DNA from: RCIO01 sp965232405
GTDB taxonomy: Bacteria; Pseudomonadota; Alphaproteobacteria; Rhizobiales; Rhizobiaceae
NCBI GenBank assembly: GCA_965232405.1
Contig: OZ246966.1
Location: 2,976,001 to 3,040,000, forward strand
DNA length: 64,000 nucleotides
Direction of reading: 5' to 3'
The notes beneath the pieces are model-generated. The model was not told the DNA's origin, ran no database searches, and worked only from the letters and a program-made list of their open reading frames with translations. Numbering within the stretch: position 1 is the stretch's first letter; every line of letters begins with the position of its first letter. This document shows, piece by piece, positions 55,833 to 64,000 of the stretch. Position numbers and translations under genes: made by a program.

Positions 55833-56221
55833 ACCGTCTACTGGAAATCCGCGTTCTTCGGTTCCTGGTTGGCGGTGGCATCAACGCCGGTGCGACTTAT
55901 TTGATCTATCTCGCCTTGGCTCCGCGTCTCGGCGATGGCTTCGCCTTTACGGTCGCATATGTCGCCGGCATAGGCTTGTCCTATGCCATAAACAGTCTGT
56001 TTGTGTTCCGAACCCGTATGGAAATCGGCAGCGCGCTCAAGTTTCCTGTCGTCTACCTGGTACAATATCTTTCCGGCCTCATTCTCGTTTGGCTGTTCGT
56101 GACGGTTTGGGAGTTGCCCCGCGCCTTGTCCATGATCGTCATAATTGGTCTGAATGCGGTGCTGGCTTACCTGCTGATCCGCGCGATTCTCACACCCGGT
56201 AAAACATTCGAAAAAATGTAA
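55829..56221 (+). CDS. GtrA-family membrane protein
   Basis: A 130-residue small membrane protein with four helices: RFLVGGGINAGATYLIYLAL, AYVAGIGLSYAINSLFVF, FPVVYLVQYLSGLILVWLFV and MIVIIGLNAVLAYLLIRAIL. GINAGATYLIY and INSLFVF are GtrA hallmarks. Likely flips the undecaprenyl-phosphate sugar made by the GtrB-like enzyme two genes upstream. The GTG start overlaps the fdtD stop (GTGA). Confidence 0.9.
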   Translation: MNRLLEIRVLRFLVGGGINAGATYLIYLALAPRLGDGFAFTVAYVAGIGLSYAINSLFVFRTRMEIGSALKFPVVYLVQYLSGLILVWLFVTVWELPRALSMIVIIGLNAVLAYLLIRAILTPGKTFEKM

Positions 56222-56235
56222 CTCACGCGTTTTGT

Positions 56236-58044
56236 TCAATCGCTGTCTGTGATCCGCGAAATCTGCCACACCAGATAACCGGCCTTTCCGTCATGATATC
56301 TTTGCTGCCAGAACGCGGCAGGCCTCGTGATCGCCAGTTTGAGCCATTCGAGCGGCGGGTACGTGGGTCCGGGCACCGAACCTGCCCGCCCGTTTCGCGC
56401 TAAATTGACCGTGTAGACAGGGCGTCCGTCCGACTTAGCCTGCGCCAATGTCGGCGCCGTGGCGTTGAACGCATCATGCGCGCCTTTAACAAGGCCGGTC
56501 TCGCTCGCGTAAAACGAGGTATCCGCCGGTTCGACCCGAAAAGCGATATCGTTCTGTCCGGCAAACAGCATTTCCGCCTGCACGCTCCACACGGTCTCAA
56601 TCATCAGCGGATCGGTTGTGCGCAAAAGCACCCATGCGTTTTCCGGCAAATCCAGGAATTCATCGACGGCTTGGTGCCACGACTGGCTGTCGACCAGATC
56701 ATCGCTTGCCAGCCGCATCCGGTAGTCGACCGTGTCCGTCAGCAGCCATCCAGTGGCAAATCCCGCAGCCAAACCAGCCGCCAACCGCCGGCGTCCGCCG
56801 GGCAAATAAGCCACGATAATGCCCGCAATGGCTGCCGGGACCGCGACCAGCGGCGAAAGCGCGTGAATTTCGGCATAGGGGGACCACAGATTTATCGTAA
56901 CTGCAGCGCAAATTATCGCCCCTGCGGCGATCATGGCATGTCTGCCGGCTTCTGCCATCAAGGGTCTGAGCGCAAGGGCGATCAGAAAGACCAGAACGAT
57001 ATTCCCCGGCACGAGATAGCGCGTGTCGCCTATCTCGCGGCGGGTGAGCCAATGCACGGCGACATGACCTGCAATGCCCACCAGGCCTGCAAGTATTGGA
57101 AGCCACCATGAAGGCCGCCTTATTGATTTCAGCACCGGGCCTAGGCGCGATTGCCGCCAGGCCCCGGCCAAAAGTATCGCCACGCCCAGCGGAATCGCCC
57201 AGATGATTTGTGGTCCGACCAGCGCCGGCGACATGCCTTCGAGCGCGCGCCCGATATAGGGCAGAATCTCGGGCCGTGGGGTCGTAACCAGAAACGGATA
57301 ATTGTTCCGTGCCTCGGCAAGAAACCAGATACCCAAGCCTGCCACCGTAACGGTGGCGGCCAGCGCCGCGTGTGGCGCCAGCCGCGCCACATATCCCGCC
57401 GGCCGTTCTGGCCGCTCGGGCGCGGTGAGCGACAAGGCCGCGATGAAGGGCCACCAGACGATGGATGGTTCCTTGAATGCGACCGTTAGGGCCATGGCGA
57501 ATGCGGCAAGCATGTGCCGACCCGAAATGGCAGCCACGATCGCGCCTGCGAGGGCAAGACCGACACGCGGCTCCGATGTCAACGGCGTCATCCATGTCTG
57601 GACCGGGAGGATCATGAGCCCACAAATCGCCACGAGCCGCATCAGCCAGGTCGCGGAACAATGACGCAGCGCAATATCGACCAGCACAACCATCGCTATA
57701 TTGATAGCGAGCGTGAGCGCCAGCCAGATTGGCGCACTTTCGTCTGCGATTAACGCAAAAAGCCGCCATACTATGATGTCGCCACAATTGAGACGCTTGA
57801 AGGCTTCGTAGTGGGCCAGGCAGGCTTCGCCCCAGCCCATCGGAGCACCGGTGAAAAGGTCGAGGCCGGCAGGAACCTGTCCGATGGCTTCCGGCGCCCT
57901 GACCTGGAGCCGATATATCCAGGTTACGTCTGACGGCAGTCCTGCCGGATACTGCGGCAACCAGTAGATGAGAAAGGCCGCGAGGGTGACGGTCGTTGCA
58001 ACAGCGAGGGTCTCACGCACACGCGCGCTGGCAATGTCGGTCAC
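56236..58044 (-). CDS. Polytopic membrane protein, GT-C-like, family unknown
   Basis: A 602-residue protein with about eleven helices over residues 10-430 and a soluble C-terminal 160 residues. The first loop holds YPAGLPSDVTWIYRLQVRAP and later loops TPLTSEPRVGLAL and FKEPSIVWWPF, a layout like GT-C transferases with an Asp/Glu near the membrane. No named family recognised. Its start overlaps the SDR stop by four bases, so it is the third gene of a minus-strand operon with a nucleotidyltransferase and an SDR protein. It may be the second membrane transferase of this region. Confidence 0.7.
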   Translation of the reverse strand: MTDIASARVRETLAVATTVTLAAFLIYWLPQYPAGLPSDVTWIYRLQVRAPEAIGQVPAGLDLFTGAPMGWGEACLAHYEAFKRLNCGDIIVWRLFALIADESAPIWLALTLAINIAMVVLVDIALRHCSATWLMRLVAICGLMILPVQTWMTPLTSEPRVGLALAGAIVAAISGRHMLAAFAMALTVAFKEPSIVWWPFIAALSLTAPERPERPAGYVARLAPHAALAATVTVAGLGIWFLAEARNNYPFLVTTPRPEILPYIGRALEGMSPALVGPQIIWAIPLGVAILLAGAWRQSRLGPVLKSIRRPSWWLPILAGLVGIAGHVAVHWLTRREIGDTRYLVPGNIVLVFLIALALRPLMAEAGRHAMIAAGAIICAAVTINLWSPYAEIHALSPLVAVPAAIAGIIVAYLPGGRRRLAAGLAAGFATGWLLTDTVDYRMRLASDDLVDSQSWHQAVDEFLDLPENAWVLLRTTDPLMIETVWSVQAEMLFAGQNDIAFRVEPADTSFYASETGLVKGAHDAFNATAPTLAQAKSDGRPVYTVNLARNGRAGSVPGPTYPPLEWLKLAITRPAAFWQQRYHDGKAGYLVWQISRITDSD

Positions 58045-58979
58045 GGTTTCAGTCCCGGGACGGTCGCACGGAGCATGTCGTTGAGCCCCGTAGGTTCGAA
58101 TTGGGGAGCAAGCTGGCGCAAGCGCTCGCCGGAAAAATCGACGCGGTTGACCTCACGTTGCGCCAGAGCCTCGGGCATGGGCGAAACGGCAATGGCGCCG
58201 CACCCAAGACGGTGTTGCATGCCGCGCGCAACGTCCAGTATCTGGCACAGCGTGCCGGGCACGTTGACCGCCAGGAAATCGCTCCAGCCAGTCGCAGCCA
58301 TCATCACCGCCAAACGACCGATGTCGGGTGTGAAGCAGACGTTGCGAGCCCGGTTCCCGCCGAAGACTTCCACCGTCTTGCCCGCGGCGAGGTCGCGCAA
58401 AAGGGCGCCAAAGAGGCCAACATCACCTTCGCCGGTCGGCTGATCGGGACCGATACAATTGCCGATCCGCAGGACTATTGCGTGCGCGCCGCTGCGCCTG
58501 CAATGCAGGCGCAGATGCTGTTCCGCAGCGCATTTGTGGATACCCTGAACGTCGATGGGCGCAAAGGGATCGTCGTCTCCCACTTGACCAGCGGCGCCGC
58601 CAAACTGGTGCAAGGTGCCGAGGTGAATAAACCTGGGCCCGTCCGGAGCCAGTCCTCGAAACACCGGCAGATGAGCCTTCAGATTGAGTTCCAGATCGAG
58701 CTTCGGATCGCCTTCACCCAGGCTGTGCCGCGAGAGCCCGATCGCGTTCACAACGATATCGAACCCGGAAAACAGATCTTTCAGATTTTCGGGGATCGCC
58801 ACGTCGGTACTGGTGAAGCCAATTTTCCCGGAAACCGATGATAGCCTGGCACGATCGCCGAACCCGGCCGGATGCAGGCTGTCCAGAACCGCCGTTTCCC
58901 ATCCGGCTTCAACAAATTCGATTGTAATGGCGCTTCCCAAGAAGCCTGCGCCACCCAGCACGAGTGCTCGCTTGGCCAT
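58041..58979 (-). CDS. SDR-family protein with altered active site
   Basis: A 312-residue extended SDR protein. The cofactor loop VLGGAGFLGSAITIEF is normal. The catalytic Tyr of YxxxK is replaced by Gln: PIDVQGIHKCAAEQH (Q145, K149). The usual Ser region is HLGTLHQFGG. It may act as a non-catalytic partner, use another mechanism, or be worn. It sits eight bases after the nucleotidyltransferase stop and overlaps the membrane-protein gene, so it is co-transcribed with both. Confidence 0.85.
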   Translation of the reverse strand: MAKRALVLGGAGFLGSAITIEFVEAGWETAVLDSLHPAGFGDRARLSSVSGKIGFTSTDVAIPENLKDLFSGFDIVVNAIGLSRHSLGEGDPKLDLELNLKAHLPVFRGLAPDGPRFIHLGTLHQFGGAAGQVGDDDPFAPIDVQGIHKCAAEQHLRLHCRRSGAHAIVLRIGNCIGPDQPTGEGDVGLFGALLRDLAAGKTVEVFGGNRARNVCFTPDIGRLAVMMAATGWSDFLAVNVPGTLCQILDVARGMQHRLGCGAIAVSPMPEALAQREVNRVDFSGERLRQLAPQFEPTGLNDMLRATVPGLKP

Positions 58980-58987
58980 CGCTTGTG

Positions 58988-59734
58988 TCAGGAGACTTTG
59001 GGGAGCGTGGCGAGAACTTCGGCGGCATCTTTCGCAGCGAACATTTCCTTGGCCATCTCGTAGTCGTCAAGCTGGCCGATATCGATCCAGTATTCGGACA
59101 TCAGGTATTTCGCGACCGGTGCCTGCGCAGCCATCATGTCCTTTATCAGATTGTCCATACCGTAATAGGTGTCGTCCGGGACGAAGCCGAAAACTTCGGG
59201 TGTCACCGCGTAGATGCCGGCCAGAATTTCCTGCTTGAAGTTCGGTTTCTCCTCGACATCTACGATATAGTCGCCTTCGGCAACGACTTTGCCGAAACGG
59301 AAGGGAATGTTGATTTCCTTGGTAACGACCGTCAGGGCGGACTTTCGGTCGGCCGCAAACGCGCCAAGCCTGGCAAAGTCGATTGACGTCAGGATGTCGC
59401 CGTTCATCAGGAAAAACGGTTCGGTCAGCCGGTCCTTGAGCAGCGTGATCGGACCGCAGGTGCCCAGCCGTTTTTCCTCTCGGGAAAACGCGACTTCCAG
59501 TCCGTAGCGGGATCCGTCCCCGATACGTTCAACCACCGACTCATGCATGTAGTTCGTCGCGATATAGACCTCGCGGACGCCATGTTTCTGCAGTGAACTG
59601 AGCTGGATTTCCAGTATCGTGCTTTCGCCGATCGGAAGAAGCGGCTTCGGCACCATGTTGGTGAGGGGGCGCAACCTGGCACCAAGCCCGCCGGCCAGCA
59701 CCACCGCCTTTTTTACATCGCGAGCGCTTGTCAT
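58988..59734 (-). CDS. Sugar-phosphate nucleotidyltransferase
   Basis: A 248-residue NTP_transferase enzyme: AVVLAGGLGARLRPLTNMVP, KPLLPIGESTILE, FFLMNGDILTSIDF, EEKPNFKQEI and YWIDIGQLDDYEMAKE. Related to enzymes that activate mannose-, heptose- or MurNAc-1-phosphate; the subgroup is unclear. It makes a nucleotide sugar for the minus-strand operon. Start 59734 (MTSARDVKK) is chosen because the homologous part begins there. It is divergent from the SDR gene at 59790 with only 55 bp between. Confidence 0.88.
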   Translation of the reverse strand: MTSARDVKKAVVLAGGLGARLRPLTNMVPKPLLPIGESTILEIQLSSLQKHGVREVYIATNYMHESVVERIGDGSRYGLEVAFSREEKRLGTCGPITLLKDRLTEPFFLMNGDILTSIDFARLGAFAADRKSALTVVTKEINIPFRFGKVVAEGDYIVDVEEKPNFKQEILAGIYAVTPEVFGFVPDDTYYGMDNLIKDMMAAQAPVAKYLMSEYWIDIGQLDDYEMAKEMFAAKDAAEVLATLPKVS

Positions 59735-59789
59735 TCCTGGACGCCGGATAGCTGAAAGGGCGCCGCACACTTGTCAGTAGGTAGTAGCT

Positions 59790-61028
59790 ATGTCAAGGAC
59801 TTCGCCCGCGACCAGAAAAGTGTATCAACGGAATCCAATGGCCGACATTGAAAAGCTGTCGCGGCTGCTGACCAGACGGCCGGAGCCATTGGTAGAAATA
59901 GATTCCGACCCCGCACTCGCGGACATAGCCGCCAGCATCGCAGGTAGTCGCGCTCTCGTTATTGGCGGCGCCGGAAGCATTGGCAGCGCCGTGGTATTGG
60001 AATTGTGCCGCCTGGGAGTGGGGGCACTTCATATCGTCGATATCGACGAAAATGGTCTGGCAAATCTTGTCCGCGATCTGCGTTCCGGTTCGGTTGAACC
60101 TCCGGCATCGTTGCGCACCAGCACGATCGATTTCGGCTCGGCCGCATTCGGGCAGCTTGTCGAAATGGAACCACCGTTCGATACGATCCTGAACCTCTCG
60201 GCGCTCAAGCATGTGCGTAGCGAACGGGATGCCTATACCCTTCAGCGTATGATCGAGGTGAACGTGATGAGCGTCGCCGCGCTGGCTGAGACCGCTGCCA
60301 AAAACCGGACCCCGAGATTTTTTTCCGTTTCATCCGACAAGGCAGTTTATCCCGCCAATCTGATGGGTGCGACAAAGCGCTGGATGGAAAAGGTTGTGGC
60401 CGCGTCGGGCGGCACCAGCGCCCGATTTGCGAATGTCGCGTTTTCGAAAGGTGCCCTGCCTCAGGCGATCCTGCAGCGGATAGAGCGGGGCGAGCCTGTC
60501 GCGGCCCCCATCGGGGTCGAGCGGTATTTCATAACGCACCAGGAGGCCGCGCACATATGCCTCACCTCCGCGTTCGCCGCCGAACCCGGCCAGGTGGTCA
60601 CGCCTGGCCTCAATGCGTCCGATCACGCGGTATCGATGCCGGACATGGCAACCATGATTTTGGCTGAGTTTGGGCTTGAGCCACGTCTGTGCGCAAACGC
60701 GGCGGAGGCGAAGGCGCTGGCGGAATCCAGATCGGCTACGGCTACCTGGTGGCCCTGCCTGTTTGAGGACGTGGATACTGCCGGCGAGAAGGAACTTGAG
60801 GAGTTCTTTTACGAGGATGAGGCCGTGGACCGTACCAGACATTCGGGTCTTGTATTCGTCGGGCCGGTCAGGCCGGATTTGCCGGGCCTCAAATTGGCTT
60901 CGGACGCTTATCGCACTGCGCTCGGCGCACCGAACTGGCGACGATCGGATTTTGCCGATGCAATTCGGATTGCCGTACCGGAACTGGCGCATGCGGCTTC
61001 CGAAAAGTCGCTCGACGATCGGATGTAG
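59790..61028 (+). CDS. Polysaccharide biosynthesis SDR protein (Polysacc_synt_2 / CapD-like)
   Basis: A 412-residue nucleotide-sugar dehydratase of the FlaA1/CapD/PseB type, without the membrane part of long members. It has ALVIGGAGSIGSAVVLELCR, the NLSALKHV segment, VSSDKAVYPANLMGATKRWM and a variable C-terminal third. Met takes the place of the catalytic Tyr (MxxxK), which is normal in this family. The reaction would be 4,6-dehydration of a UDP- or GDP-sugar, perhaps the product of the divergent nucleotidyltransferase. ATG 59838 is an alternative start. It ends directly beside the convergent methyltransferase stop. Confidence 0.87.
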   Translation: MSRTSPATRKVYQRNPMADIEKLSRLLTRRPEPLVEIDSDPALADIAASIAGSRALVIGGAGSIGSAVVLELCRLGVGALHIVDIDENGLANLVRDLRSGSVEPPASLRTSTIDFGSAAFGQLVEMEPPFDTILNLSALKHVRSERDAYTLQRMIEVNVMSVAALAETAAKNRTPRFFSVSSDKAVYPANLMGATKRWMEKVVAASGGTSARFANVAFSKGALPQAILQRIERGEPVAAPIGVERYFITHQEAAHICLTSAFAAEPGQVVTPGLNASDHAVSMPDMATMILAEFGLEPRLCANAAEAKALAESRSATATWWPCLFEDVDTAGEKELEEFFYEDEAVDRTRHSGLVFVGPVRPDLPGLKLASDAYRTALGAPNWRRSDFADAIRIAVPELAHAASEKSLDDRM

Positions 61029-62036
61029 TCAGCGGTGCCGCGCGGGTATCTGGCCGCGTGCGATGATTACGCCACCAAAGCGCTGAATTAGCGGCAGACT
61101 GCCAAAAACCATGTCGGTAACGGTCAACAAAGTCGTACCGATCCTGCTCGGCAACCAATAGAAGATGTGCGGAGGCAGGAACGTTGAGGTGGAAATCTGC
61201 GCATCGGCACCTGCATCCCCAAGCCATTCCCTGAATTTCTTGAACGTAAAGAGCGGATCTTCGTTCGCTTCTTCGTGCCAAAGCTGGCTCCGGCGCATGA
61301 GCCAGTCGAACAGCGGTCGAACCGGGCTCCTGTGAGGCTCGAGCAGAAACATCCGTCCATTGGGTTTCAGCAACTGGCAGCTTTTCGCAACCGCCTCTGC
61401 CGGATTGGAGAAATGGTGCAGGCTACCCAGAATGACCCATGCGTCAAACGAGTGTTTCGCAAAAGGCGGCGCTTCGCCCATGCCGACCACGAGATCGACC
61501 TTGTCGTAAAGCCCGAGATTTCGCAGCTTCTTTTGCGCGATCCGAAGCATTTCGGGAGACAGGTCCAAAGCCACGATATCGTGCCCACCTGCGGCGAGTA
61601 TCCGGGTTTGGCGGCCTGATCCGGCACCGAGTTCCGCAATCAGTTGCGGCTTTTTCAATTGCCCGCGCACCCACCGTCCGAGCGTGCTTTCATCGAGGAT
61701 CTTGTAGAAGGGGCTTTCCACCACCTCCTGTTCGTAGCGTTCGAATTCTTCGCCGAAAAACCGGCGTTGTTCGACCGCGTTTGCGTCCGGGTCGCTTGTC
61801 TTTTCCGCCTTGTAGTCCAGCTTGTGCCGGCGGGCGAATGCCGCGTCGGCCTTCGCATCGCGCAAGGGCAGCGGCGATAGATCGGCGATCTCGTCTTCGA
61901 TGCGGAACCACTGGCCTGTACGGTCATCGATCAATGCCGCTTCCACCACCCTCTCACCGTCTGTCGCATACATTTCGCAACGCAAGGGATTTCCGGTGTC
62001 CGGCGATCGAAGCAGGTCTATTGTCGAACGGCGCAT
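61029..62036 (-). CDS. Class I SAM-dependent methyltransferase with N-terminal Trm112-like segment
   Basis: A 335-residue methyltransferase. Residues 1-60 resemble a Trm112-like zinc ribbon (DLLRSPDTGNPLRC) whose usual Cys pairs are largely lost. Residues 120-240 form the SAM fold: IAELGAGSGRQTRILA, IVALDLSPEMLRIAQKKLRN, FDAWVILGSLHHFSNPAEAV and LLKPNGRMFLLEPH. It follows the UPF0104 gene by three bases and so belongs to the operon read from the right edge. The substrate is unknown. Confidence 0.86.
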   Translation of the reverse strand: MRRSTIDLLRSPDTGNPLRCEMYATDGERVVEAALIDDRTGQWFRIEDEIADLSPLPLRDAKADAAFARRHKLDYKAEKTSDPDANAVEQRRFFGEEFERYEQEVVESPFYKILDESTLGRWVRGQLKKPQLIAELGAGSGRQTRILAAGGHDIVALDLSPEMLRIAQKKLRNLGLYDKVDLVVGMGEAPPFAKHSFDAWVILGSLHHFSNPAEAVAKSCQLLKPNGRMFLLEPHRSPVRPLFDWLMRRSQLWHEEANEDPLFTFKKFREWLGDAGADAQISTSTFLPPHIFYWLPSRIGTTLLTVTDMVFGSLPLIQRFGGVIIARGQIPARHR

Positions 62037-62039
62037 ATG

Positions 62040-63053
62040 CTACTCTCCACTGGCCGAATGGGCGCCCGGGCTGGCAAACCCGGATCGCCCGAAGACCAAA
62101 TATGTAATAGCCCCTCCAATCGTGGGCACAATGACCCCGATCCCGTGCGCGACGAGCGCGAAGGCTATGCCCTGTTCGACCGGCACCTGCCAAAGCGCGA
62201 GCGCTGTTGCGGCCAGGACATGCCATGTGCCAATGCCGGCCGGAACCTGAATGACCGCGCTGCCGAGCCCGGTCAAGGCGATTACCGCAAGTTCCGCGTC
62301 AGGGTGTGGAACGTCGATCGCAAAGCTGGCGAGCATACATGACATGGCGACGGCCACGGCAATCCAGCCAAGCACATGGGCGCTACCCGCCTTCGCAATG
62401 ACGTGCGCGCCACGCAGACGCAAGACGGCGTCGCGGATACCGCCAATTAAAGACGCCAATTTCTGGAAAAGGACCGCCGGAAGCAGACGAGTTGCAATTC
62501 TCGTGAGAAAGACGCGCGGAATGGCGCCCGACACGAAAAGGGCGATACCGAGCCCGATTATGGCCGCCGCGATAGCAACAATAGCGTTGAGAGATCCCTG
62601 CGGAATGGTAAGGCGCGTTGCGAGATAAGCCGCCATCAGGCAGACAGTGCCCGCATCCGCGATCCGTTCCAACGCAACGGTACCAGCCGTGTCCCCAAGC
62701 TTTATGCCGTAGCGGCGCGACAGCATGACGGCACGCGTCACATCGCCTGCTCGCATTGGCAAAAAAACGTTCAGCATGTTGCCGATCAGCATGTGGCCAA
62801 GAACCGAAAAGAAACCCGGATGCGCATGTGGCGTGATCATTGCGCTCCAGCGCATTGCAAAAAAAATCTGCGCCGCGATGAAGGCAACGAGCGCGGCAAG
62901 CGCCCATCCCACATCGATATGCGCCACCGCATCGAATAGCCTCGCAAAATCGAAACCGGCGTAAACTGCGAATACCAGCATTGTAGCCAGGAACAAGACC
63001 AGTATGAGCGCTCGCGCACTTTTGGTCGAAAGCAGGCGCGACAACGTGGTCAT
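62040..63053 (-). CDS. UPF0104 / lysylphosphatidylglycerol-synthase-type membrane protein
   Basis: A 337-residue integral membrane protein with about eight helices. Family marks are FFAMRWSAMI, then GNMLNVFLPMRAGDVTRAVM and SRRYGIKLGDTAGTVALERI; IQVPAGIGTWHVLAA lies in the second half. Relatives are flippase-like parts of MprF or stand beside DPM1-like glycosyltransferases, as here, and probably move lipid-linked substrates. Its ATG overlaps the glycosyltransferase stop (ATGA). Confidence 0.88.
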   Translation of the reverse strand: MTTLSRLLSTKSARALILVLFLATMLVFAVYAGFDFARLFDAVAHIDVGWALAALVAFIAAQIFFAMRWSAMITPHAHPGFFSVLGHMLIGNMLNVFLPMRAGDVTRAVMLSRRYGIKLGDTAGTVALERIADAGTVCLMAAYLATRLTIPQGSLNAIVAIAAAIIGLGIALFVSGAIPRVFLTRIATRLLPAVLFQKLASLIGGIRDAVLRLRGAHVIAKAGSAHVLGWIAVAVAMSCMLASFAIDVPHPDAELAVIALTGLGSAVIQVPAGIGTWHVLAATALALWQVPVEQGIAFALVAHGIGVIVPTIGGAITYLVFGRSGFASPGAHSASGE

Positions 63054-63745
63054 TGTTGCGCCCGACGCAGCGATGCGCGAAGCGCTGCCATCTCGCGAAC
63101 GACATGCAGGGCGTCGAATGTGCCGACCTTGCTTTGCCCGATGCTGCGCTCGATCAGCGGCACCGGAATTTCCTTCAGGACAGCCTTACGCCGCGAAAGA
63201 TGCGCCAAAATCTCCGCGTCGATCAGCCAGCCTCGGGATTGCAGGGGCATGTCCGCAACCGCGGCGCGACGGTACAGTTTGAATGCGGAATTGATGTTGC
63301 GCACATTGATCCCGAGCATGAAGCGGGCAAGGCGGTTGAACACGAGCGACTGAAAGCGGCGGTAGGGGCTGCGCGGGTCCCTGGCGCGGAAACTGATAAC
63401 TGCGTCCGCGTCGGCCTGCATGGCATGCTCGATCGTCTCAAGGGGGAAGGGGAGATCGACGGGAACGATCCAGAGACGCTCGCCATTCGCCGCCGCAATG
63501 CCTGTCATGATCGCCGAGCCGAACCCGTTGCGTTGGCCTTCGTGAATGACCTTGATCCGATTGTCTGCCGTCGCCAGTTCGTCGCAGATATTGCCCGTGC
63601 CATCGAAGCTGCCGCTCTCGACAAGAACAATCTCCCACGGCAGCTTAAGTCGATCGAGTGCATCGGCGATGACCTGCGTGCTGCCGCGCACCAGTTCGGC
63701 CTCGTTGTAGACGGGTACGATTGCGCTGATTGCCGGTTGTGTCAT
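63050..63745 (-). CDS. Family 2 glycosyltransferase (DPM1-like)
   Basis: A 231-residue GT-A enzyme: ISAIVPVYNEAELVRGSTQV, LVESGSFDGTGNIC, GQRNGFGSAIMTGIAAANGE, and the DxD position in VPVDLPFP. It lacks transmembrane helices; the coupled UPF0104 protein may supply the membrane part. Probably a polyprenyl-phosphate glycosyltransferase. It overlaps the upstream partial gene by four bases (ATGA) and the UPF0104 gene downstream in the same way. Confidence 0.9.
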   Translation of the reverse strand: MTQPAISAIVPVYNEAELVRGSTQVIADALDRLKLPWEIVLVESGSFDGTGNICDELATADNRIKVIHEGQRNGFGSAIMTGIAAANGERLWIVPVDLPFPLETIEHAMQADADAVISFRARDPRSPYRRFQSLVFNRLARFMLGINVRNINSAFKLYRRAAVADMPLQSRGWLIDAEILAHLSRRKAVLKEIPVPLIERSIGQSKVGTFDALHVVREMAALRASLRRAQQ

Positions 63746-64000
63746 GCGAAACGCTTGCCTTTAAGGTCGTATCGCCTGGCAAATTCTTGAAAATTCTCGC
63801 TGACGCCCTTGCTGGAAGTCGTCCCCGGCATCACCAGACCGTTGAGAACGGCGATACCCAACCTTCCGTCGGGAGCCTCGACAACACTGCCCTCCGGGGT
63901 CTCGTGGGCACCGTCCACGCCTTCGACCGGCCAGTCGAACTCTACATCCAGTGCCCCGATGGTTGAAGCGGCGGAGGGGAAGGGCGGGAAATAGGCGGCA
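63742..64000 (-). CDS. C-terminal end of an unidentified protein (partial)
   Basis: An open minus-strand frame enters from the right edge and ends in TGA at 63744-63742, giving 85 visible residues (including TIGALDVEFDWPVEGVDG and NFQEFARRYDLKGKRFA). The stop overlaps the glycosyltransferase ATG (ATGA), the same coupling seen between the next genes, so the frame is real and heads or continues the operon. No family can be named from this fragment. Confidence 0.7.
   Translation of the reverse strand, partial: AAYFPPFPSAASTIGALDVEFDWPVEGVDGAHETPEGSVVEAPDGRLGIAVLNGLVMPGTTSSKGVSENFQEFARRYDLKGKRFA

Overview
The window is GC-rich alphaproteobacterial chromosome. The left 15 kb has the gene content and order of the Hyphomicrobiales (Rhizobiales), most like Mesorhizobium/Nitratireductor-type Phyllobacteriaceae: the 3' end of a CcrM-type GANTC methyltransferase, a HAD hydrolase, mutY, a DciA-like DUF721 gene, a DsbA-type lipoprotein gene, smc, ppdK and an lptE-type gene. 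The genus is an inference from family content, not a database match.

Layout. (1) 1-7.0 kb: conserved core genes. (2) 7.05-11.5 kb: an accessory catabolic operon on the minus strand (StyA/indole-monooxygenase-like FAD oxygenase, EthD-family protein, flavin reductase, aldehyde dehydrogenase) with a divergent LysR regulator. (3) 11.5-15.3 kb: a VOC-family gene, ppdK and lptE. (4) 15.3-25.3 kb: a gene-poor island. It holds a decayed, internally deleted IS3 element, a protein with a PD-(D/E)XK-like nuclease domain, and a compact phage-derived module: TerL, a DUF5681 protein and a ParB-methyltransferase fusion on the minus strand, a 58-residue ribbon-helix-helix protein, and on the plus strand a Gp157-family protein and a Rad52-HNH fusion. 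No capsid, portal, tail, integrase or lysis gene is visible. (5) 25.3-64.0 kb: a large surface-polysaccharide locus.

The polysaccharide locus has several working parts. GDP-mannose and GDP-L-fucose supply comes from manB, manC, gmd and fcl. Export is by the Wzm/Wzt ABC pair, whose Wzt has a C-terminal extension of the kind that reads a chain terminus. Glycosyltransferases (family 2 and family 4), SDR enzymes and methyltransferases assemble and decorate the chain. A second supply line, RfbA, RfbB, an FdtB-type aminotransferase and a fused acetyltransferase-ketoisomerase (FdtD type), should make a dTDP-3-acetamido-3,6-dideoxyhexose. Two sets of GtrB-like glycosyltransferase, GtrA-like flippase and large GT-C-like membrane protein suggest that the chain is also modified on the periplasmic side with lipid-carried sugars. 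The last 8 kb carry a nucleotidyltransferase, two SDR proteins (one lacking its catalytic tyrosine), a methyltransferase, a UPF0104 membrane protein and a DPM1-like glycosyltransferase.

The locus shows signs of rearrangement. There are two manB copies, the first with a clean in-frame loss of 25 codons. A broken manC fragment sits beside the tail of another IS3 transposase just upstream of the intact manB-manC pair. The lptE gene is separated from its usual leuS and holA partners. I saw no tRNA, rRNA or CRISPR array.
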